Shown piece after piece: positions 60,738 to 64,000 of a DNA stretch of 64,000 nucleotides (positions within the stretch are counted from its first letter, which is position 1; each line of letters opens with the position of its first letter). This DNA comes from a bacterium (GTDB taxonomy: Bacteria; Desulfobacterota; Binatia; HRBIN30; CADEER01), in contig JAUIGL010000002.1 of NCBI GenBank assembly GCA_030430165.1, positions 62,001-126,000 on the forward strand, in the 5' to 3' direction. The position numbers were made by a program, and so were the translations under genes. The notes under the pieces were generated by a model that was given only the letters and a program-made list of their open reading frames with translations, was not told the DNA's origin and did no database searches.

Positions 60738-63434
60738 CTAAATCGTCCCCCCGCTCCGCAAGTCGAAAGCCGCCCGCATCAGCTCGACCGTGTATTCCTG
60801 CGTCGGTCGGTCGAACACATCCGCGGCCAGCCCCTGCTCGACGACTTTCCCCTGGCGCATGACCAGCAGCTGGTGGCTCATCGCCCGCACCACGCGCAGG
60901 TCGTGGCTGATGAAGAGGTAGGCGATCTGGTGGCGCTGTTGCAGGTCGCGCAGCAGGTCGACGATCTGTGCTTGCACCGAGACGTCGAGGGCGGAGGTCG
61001 GCTCGTCGAGCACCAGCAGCTTCGGCTGCAGCACCATCGCCCGGGCGATCGCGATGCGCTGGCGCTGGCCGCCGGAGAACTCGTGCGGGTAGCGGAAGCG
61101 TGTCTCGGGGTCGAGGTCGACCTCGCGCAGCGCCTGCACCACCAGCGCGTCGCGCGCGTCAGGGGAGTCGCCGATGCCGTGCAGGACCAGACCTTCCTCG
61201 ATGATCTGTCGTACCGACATGCGCGGGCTCAACGAGCCGTAGGGGTCCTGGAAGACGATCTGCATCTCGCGCCGCAGCGGCCGCAGCTCGCCGGCGCCGA
61301 GGCCGGAGATCTCGCGTTCGCCGAAGTGGATCGATCCCCGGCTGTCGATCAGCCGCAGCAGGGCGAGGGCGAGGGTGGTCTTTCCCGAACCGCTCTCGCC
61401 GACGATACCCACGGTTTCGCCGGCGCGCACCGCAAGGTCGACGCCGTCGGCTGCTTTGACGTAGTCGACGGTGCGGCGTAGGACACCCTGCTTGATCGGG
61501 TACCAGACGCGCAGGTCTTCGCAGCGCGCGACGACCTCGGCGGCGGCCGGCACCGGTGCCGGCGATCCGGAAGGCTCCGACGACAGCAGGTGCTTGGTGT
61601 ACGGGTGCTGGCAATTGGCGAACAGCTGCTCGGTCGGACCCTGCTCGACGATCGAGCCGTGCTGCATGACGCAAACCCGGTCGGCGATGCGGCGCACGAT
61701 CCCGAGATCGTGGGTGATGAAGAGCATCGCCATGCCGAGCTCGCGCTGCAGCGACTCGAGCAGCTCGAGCAGCTGCGCCTGGATAGTGACGTCGACCGCG
61801 GTGGTCGGCTCGTCGGCGATCAGCAGCTCGGGCTCGTTGGCCAGCGCCATGGCGATCATCACGCGCTGACGCTGGCCACCGGACAGCTCGTGCGGGTAGG
61901 CGCCGAGCCGCCGTTCCGGGTCGCGAATGCCGACCAGACGCAGTAGCTCGAGGATACGAGCGCGGGCGGCGTCGGCCTTCATGCCTTTGTGCAGCTCGAG
62001 CGTCTCGCCGATCTGCCGTTCGACGGTATGCAGAGGATTCAGCGAGGTCATCGGTTCCTGGAAGATCATGCCGATGCGGTCGCCGCGGATCCGCCGCAGC
62101 GTTTCCGCATCGGCGCCGATCAGCTCGGTATCGTGAAAGCGGATGTGTCCGCGCGGGTGACTCGCCGCCGGGTAGGGCAGCAGCTGCAGGATCGAGAGTG
62201 CGGTGACGGACTTTCCCGAGCCGCTCTCGCCGACCAGAGCCACGGTTTCGCGTGGCTCGATGGCCAGGGAGATGCCGCGCACCGCGTCGACCGCGGCGGC
62301 CCCTTGACCAAAGCGCACGACCAGATCGCGGACTTCGAGGATCCCGCCGGTCGCCGGAACCGAGTGTGGCTCGCGCACCGGCAGCGTCGGCTCGTCCGCG
62401 TCATCGGCCGGCGGCTCGGCGAAGCTCTTGCGCGGGTCAAAGGCGTCGCGCACGCCTTCGCCGATGAACACCATCAGCGACAGGGTGATGGCGAGCGAGA
62501 AGAACGCGCTGAAGCCGAGCCACGGAGCGTGCAGGTTGTCCTTCCCCTGGCGCAGCAGCTCGCCGAGCGACGCCGAACCCGGCGGCAGGCCGAAACCGAG
62601 GAAGTCGAGCGAGGTCAGCGTGACCAGGGCGCCGCTGGTGATGAAGGGAAGAAAGGTCAGCGCCGCGACCATGGCGTTGGGCAGCACGTGGCGCAGGATG
62701 ATGCGTGTATCCGACAGACCGAGCGCGCGCGCGGCGCGAACGTAGTCGAAGTTGCGGGCGCGCAGAAACTCGGCGCGCACCACGCCGACCAGCGAGGTCC
62801 ACTGAAAGAGCAGCATCAGCCCGAGCAGCCACCAGAAGTTCGGCGTGACCACGCTGGCGAGGATGATCAACAGAAACAGAGTCGGCAGGCCCGACCAAAT
62901 CTCGATGAAGCGCTGGAACAGCAGATCGATCCAGCCGCCGAAGTAGCCCTGGATGCCGCCGGCGGCGATGCCGATGATCGAGGAAAGCAGGGTCAGAATC
63001 AGACCGAATAGGACCGAGATGCGAAAGCCGTAGATCAACCGTGCGGCGACGTCGCGCGCCTGGTCGTCGGTGCCGAGCCAGTTGCGGGTGGTCGGCGGCG
63101 ACGGCGACGGACGGTCGAGGCCGTAGATGACGGTGTCGTAGCGGTACGGGATCGGCGCCCAGACGATCCACCCCTTCTCCTCGATCAGCTCTCGGACCTC
63201 CGGCTCCCTGTAATTGGCCTCGGTCTCGAAGAAGCCGCCGAAGGTGGTCTCGGGATAGGCGCGGGCGACCGGAAAATAGGCTTCGCCGTCGTAGACGACC
63301 AACAACGGGCGGTCGTTGGCGATCAGCTCGGCGAAGAGGGAGAAGACGAACAGGAACGAGAAGATCCAGAGCGACCAGACCGCGCGGCGGTTGGCGTTGA
63401 ACTTGGCGACGCGCCGTTGATTGAGAGGAGACAC
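60738..63434 (-). CDS. Yej-type peptide ABC transporter: permease YejE fused to ATPase YejF
   Basis: An 898-residue protein joining three parts. Residues 1-345 are a YejE/OppC-like permease ([20 protein letters not shown] and the EAA loop in [17 protein letters not shown]). Residues about 370-600 and 630-898 are two ATPase domains like YejF (Walker A GESGSGKS and GESGSGKT; signatures LSGGQRQR and FSGGQRQR; Walker B LLIADEPT and LLVLDEPT). YejABEF imports peptides, including microcin C. E. coli has separate genes. It follows yejB after ten bases. The substrate-binding protein (YejA) is not in the window. The TAG stop lies in a dispersed repeat. Confidence 0.9.
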   Translation of the reverse strand: MSPLNQRRVAKFNANRRAVWSLWIFSFLFVFSLFAELIANDRPLLVVYDGEAYFPVARAYPETTFGGFFETEANYREPEVRELIEEKGWIVWAPIPYRYDTVIYGLDRPSPSPPTTRNWLGTDDQARDVAARLIYGFRISVLFGLILTLLSSIIGIAAGGIQGYFGGWIDLLFQRFIEIWSGLPTLFLLIILASVVTPNFWWLLGLMLLFQWTSLVGVVRAEFLRARNFDYVRAARALGLSDTRIILRHVLPNAMVAALTFLPFITSGALVTLTSLDFLGFGLPPGSASLGELLRQGKDNLHAPWLGFSAFFSLAITLSLMVFIGEGVRDAFDPRKSFAEPPADDADEPTLPVREPHSVPATGGILEVRDLVVRFGQGAAAVDAVRGISLAIEPRETVALVGESGSGKSVTALSILQLLPYPAASHPRGHIRFHDTELIGADAETLRRIRGDRIGMIFQEPMTSLNPLHTVERQIGETLELHKGMKADAARARILELLRLVGIRDPERRLGAYPHELSGGQRQRVMIAMALANEPELLIADEPTTAVDVTIQAQLLELLESLQRELGMAMLFITHDLGIVRRIADRVCVMQHGSIVEQGPTEQLFANCQHPYTKHLLSSEPSGSPAPVPAAAEVVARCEDLRVWYPIKQGVLRRTVDYVKAADGVDLAVRAGETVGIVGESGSGKTTLALALLRLIDSRGSIHFGEREISGLGAGELRPLRREMQIVFQDPYGSLSPRMSVRQIIEEGLVLHGIGDSPDARDALVVQALREVDLDPETRFRYPHEFSGGQRQRIAIARAMVLQPKLLVLDEPTSALDVSVQAQIVDLLRDLQQRHQIAYLFISHDLRVVRAMSHQLLVMRQGKVVEQGLAADVFDRPTQEYTVELMRAAFDLRSGGTI

Positions 63435-63444
63435 GGGCGGTGGT

Positions 63445-64000
63445 TCAGTCGCGCCGCTCGAAATCGATCCGCGGATCGACCAGCACGTAGGTCATGTCCT
63501 CGACCAGCTTCATCACCAGACCGACCAGGGTGAAGAAGTAGAGCGTGCCGAACATCACCGGGTAGTTGCGGTTCAGGGCCGCCTGGAAGCCGAGCTGGCC
63601 GAGCCCGTCGAGCGAGAAGATGACTTCGATGAGCAGCGATCCGGTGAACAGGATGCCGACGAAGGCCGCGGGAAAGCCGGCGATGACGATCAGCATCGCG
63701 TTGCGGAAGACGTGGCCGTACATGACGCGGCGCTCGGACAGACCCTTGGCGCGCGCGGTGAGCACGTACTGCTGGTTGATCTGGTCGAGGAAGGAGTTCT
63801 TGGTGAGCATGGTGAGCGAAGCGAATCCGCCGATCACCAGCGACGTCACCGGCAACGTGATGTGCCAGAAGTAGTCGACGACTTTTCCCCACGTCGACAG
63901 CTCCTCCCAGTTGTCCGAGAACAGCCCGCGCAGCGGAAACCAGTCGAAGTAACGTCCGCCGGCGAACAGGACGATGAGAAGGATTGCGAAGAGAAAGCCG
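63445..64000 (-). CDS. YejB-like peptide ABC permease, cut by the right window edge
   Basis: Partial gene; only the C-terminal 185 residues are inside the window. Reading on the minus strand from 63999 gives [20 protein letters not shown], a close match to the middle of E. coli Yej[33 protein letters not shown] and [13 protein letters not shown] confirm it. The C-terminus ([11 protein letters not shown]) is complete. The true start is beyond 64000; Met 63855 is internal. Ten bases separate it from the fused YejE-YejF gene. Confidence 0.9.
   Translation of the reverse strand, partial: GFLFAILLIVLFAGGRYFDWFPLRGLFSDNWEELSTWGKVVDYFWHITLPVTSLVIGGFASLTMLTKNSFLDQINQQYVLTARAKGLSERRVMYGHVFRNAMLIVIAGFPAAFVGILFTGSLLIEVIFSLDGLGQLGFQAALNRNYPVMFGTLYFFTLVGLVMKLVEDMTYVLVDPRIDFERRD

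Overview
This 64 kb window is GC-rich chromosomal DNA with no rRNA, tRNA, integrase, transposase, phage or CRISPR signal that I could find. Secreted proteins here combine Thr-Pro linkers (TPTxTPT), paired dockerin-like EF-hand repeats (GDCDGDGTVTISELI type), Myxococcus-type Cys-rich repeats and FG-GAP/VCBS repeats. Together with Deltaproteobacteria-like housekeeping genes, this suggests a Binatota/Desulfobacterota/Myxococcota-like, diderm environmental bacterium. That placement is inference from style; no marker phylogeny was run.

Layout. 0-8 kb: a small Smr protein, then a two-gene unit (a small secreted protein and a 2201-residue SpvB/FG-GAP/RHS protein). 8-18.4 kb: bioB, a macro-domain protein, a large FG-GAP/Cys-rich surface protein, a DEDDh exonuclease-GIY-YIG (Cho/UvrC-like) fusion, a PhoD-like lipoprotein, an acyltransferase, and prfB with an intact programmed +1 frameshift site. 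18.9-22.7 kb: a secreted protein built from about 18 ELWxSDGT repeats. 22.9-32.4 kb: housekeeping genes on the minus strand (phoH-ybeY, then pgpA-cinA-thpR-recA-pilT-alaS). 32.5-38.9 kb: MmgE/PrpD protein, a degenerate SDR, and a cytochrome c maturation block (ccmE-ccmF-ccmH-zinc-ribbon protein). 38.9-40.1 kb: an exosortase-family protein and its membrane partner. 41-46.3 kb: a radical SAM protein, two beta-helix lipoproteins made from three copies of one module, and a methyltransferase.

46.4-52.6 kb is the most interesting metabolic block: Rieske protein, cytochrome b, octaheme HAO-like cytochrome, NapA-type molybdoenzyme and a tetraheme protein made from a duplicated NapB domain. All are on one strand with overlapping or nearly touching ends. 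I read it as a quinol-linked periplasmic nitrogen-oxide respiratory chain, whose need for haem attachment fits the ccm genes 8 kb away. The direction of the octaheme reaction is unresolved.

52.6-64 kb: glpD, metF, two dockerin-like secreted proteins, a Cys-rich secreted protein, and a Yej-type peptide ABC transporter (yejB, and yejE fused to yejF) running off the right edge.

A second theme is dispersed intergenic repeats. Several palindromic families recur, and at least six genes end on a TAG stop codon lying in or at the edge of a repeat. Two long arrays of small hairpins, punctuated by GTCCCAA/TTGGGAC and inverting about a shared central module, are the most unusual DNA structure in the window.
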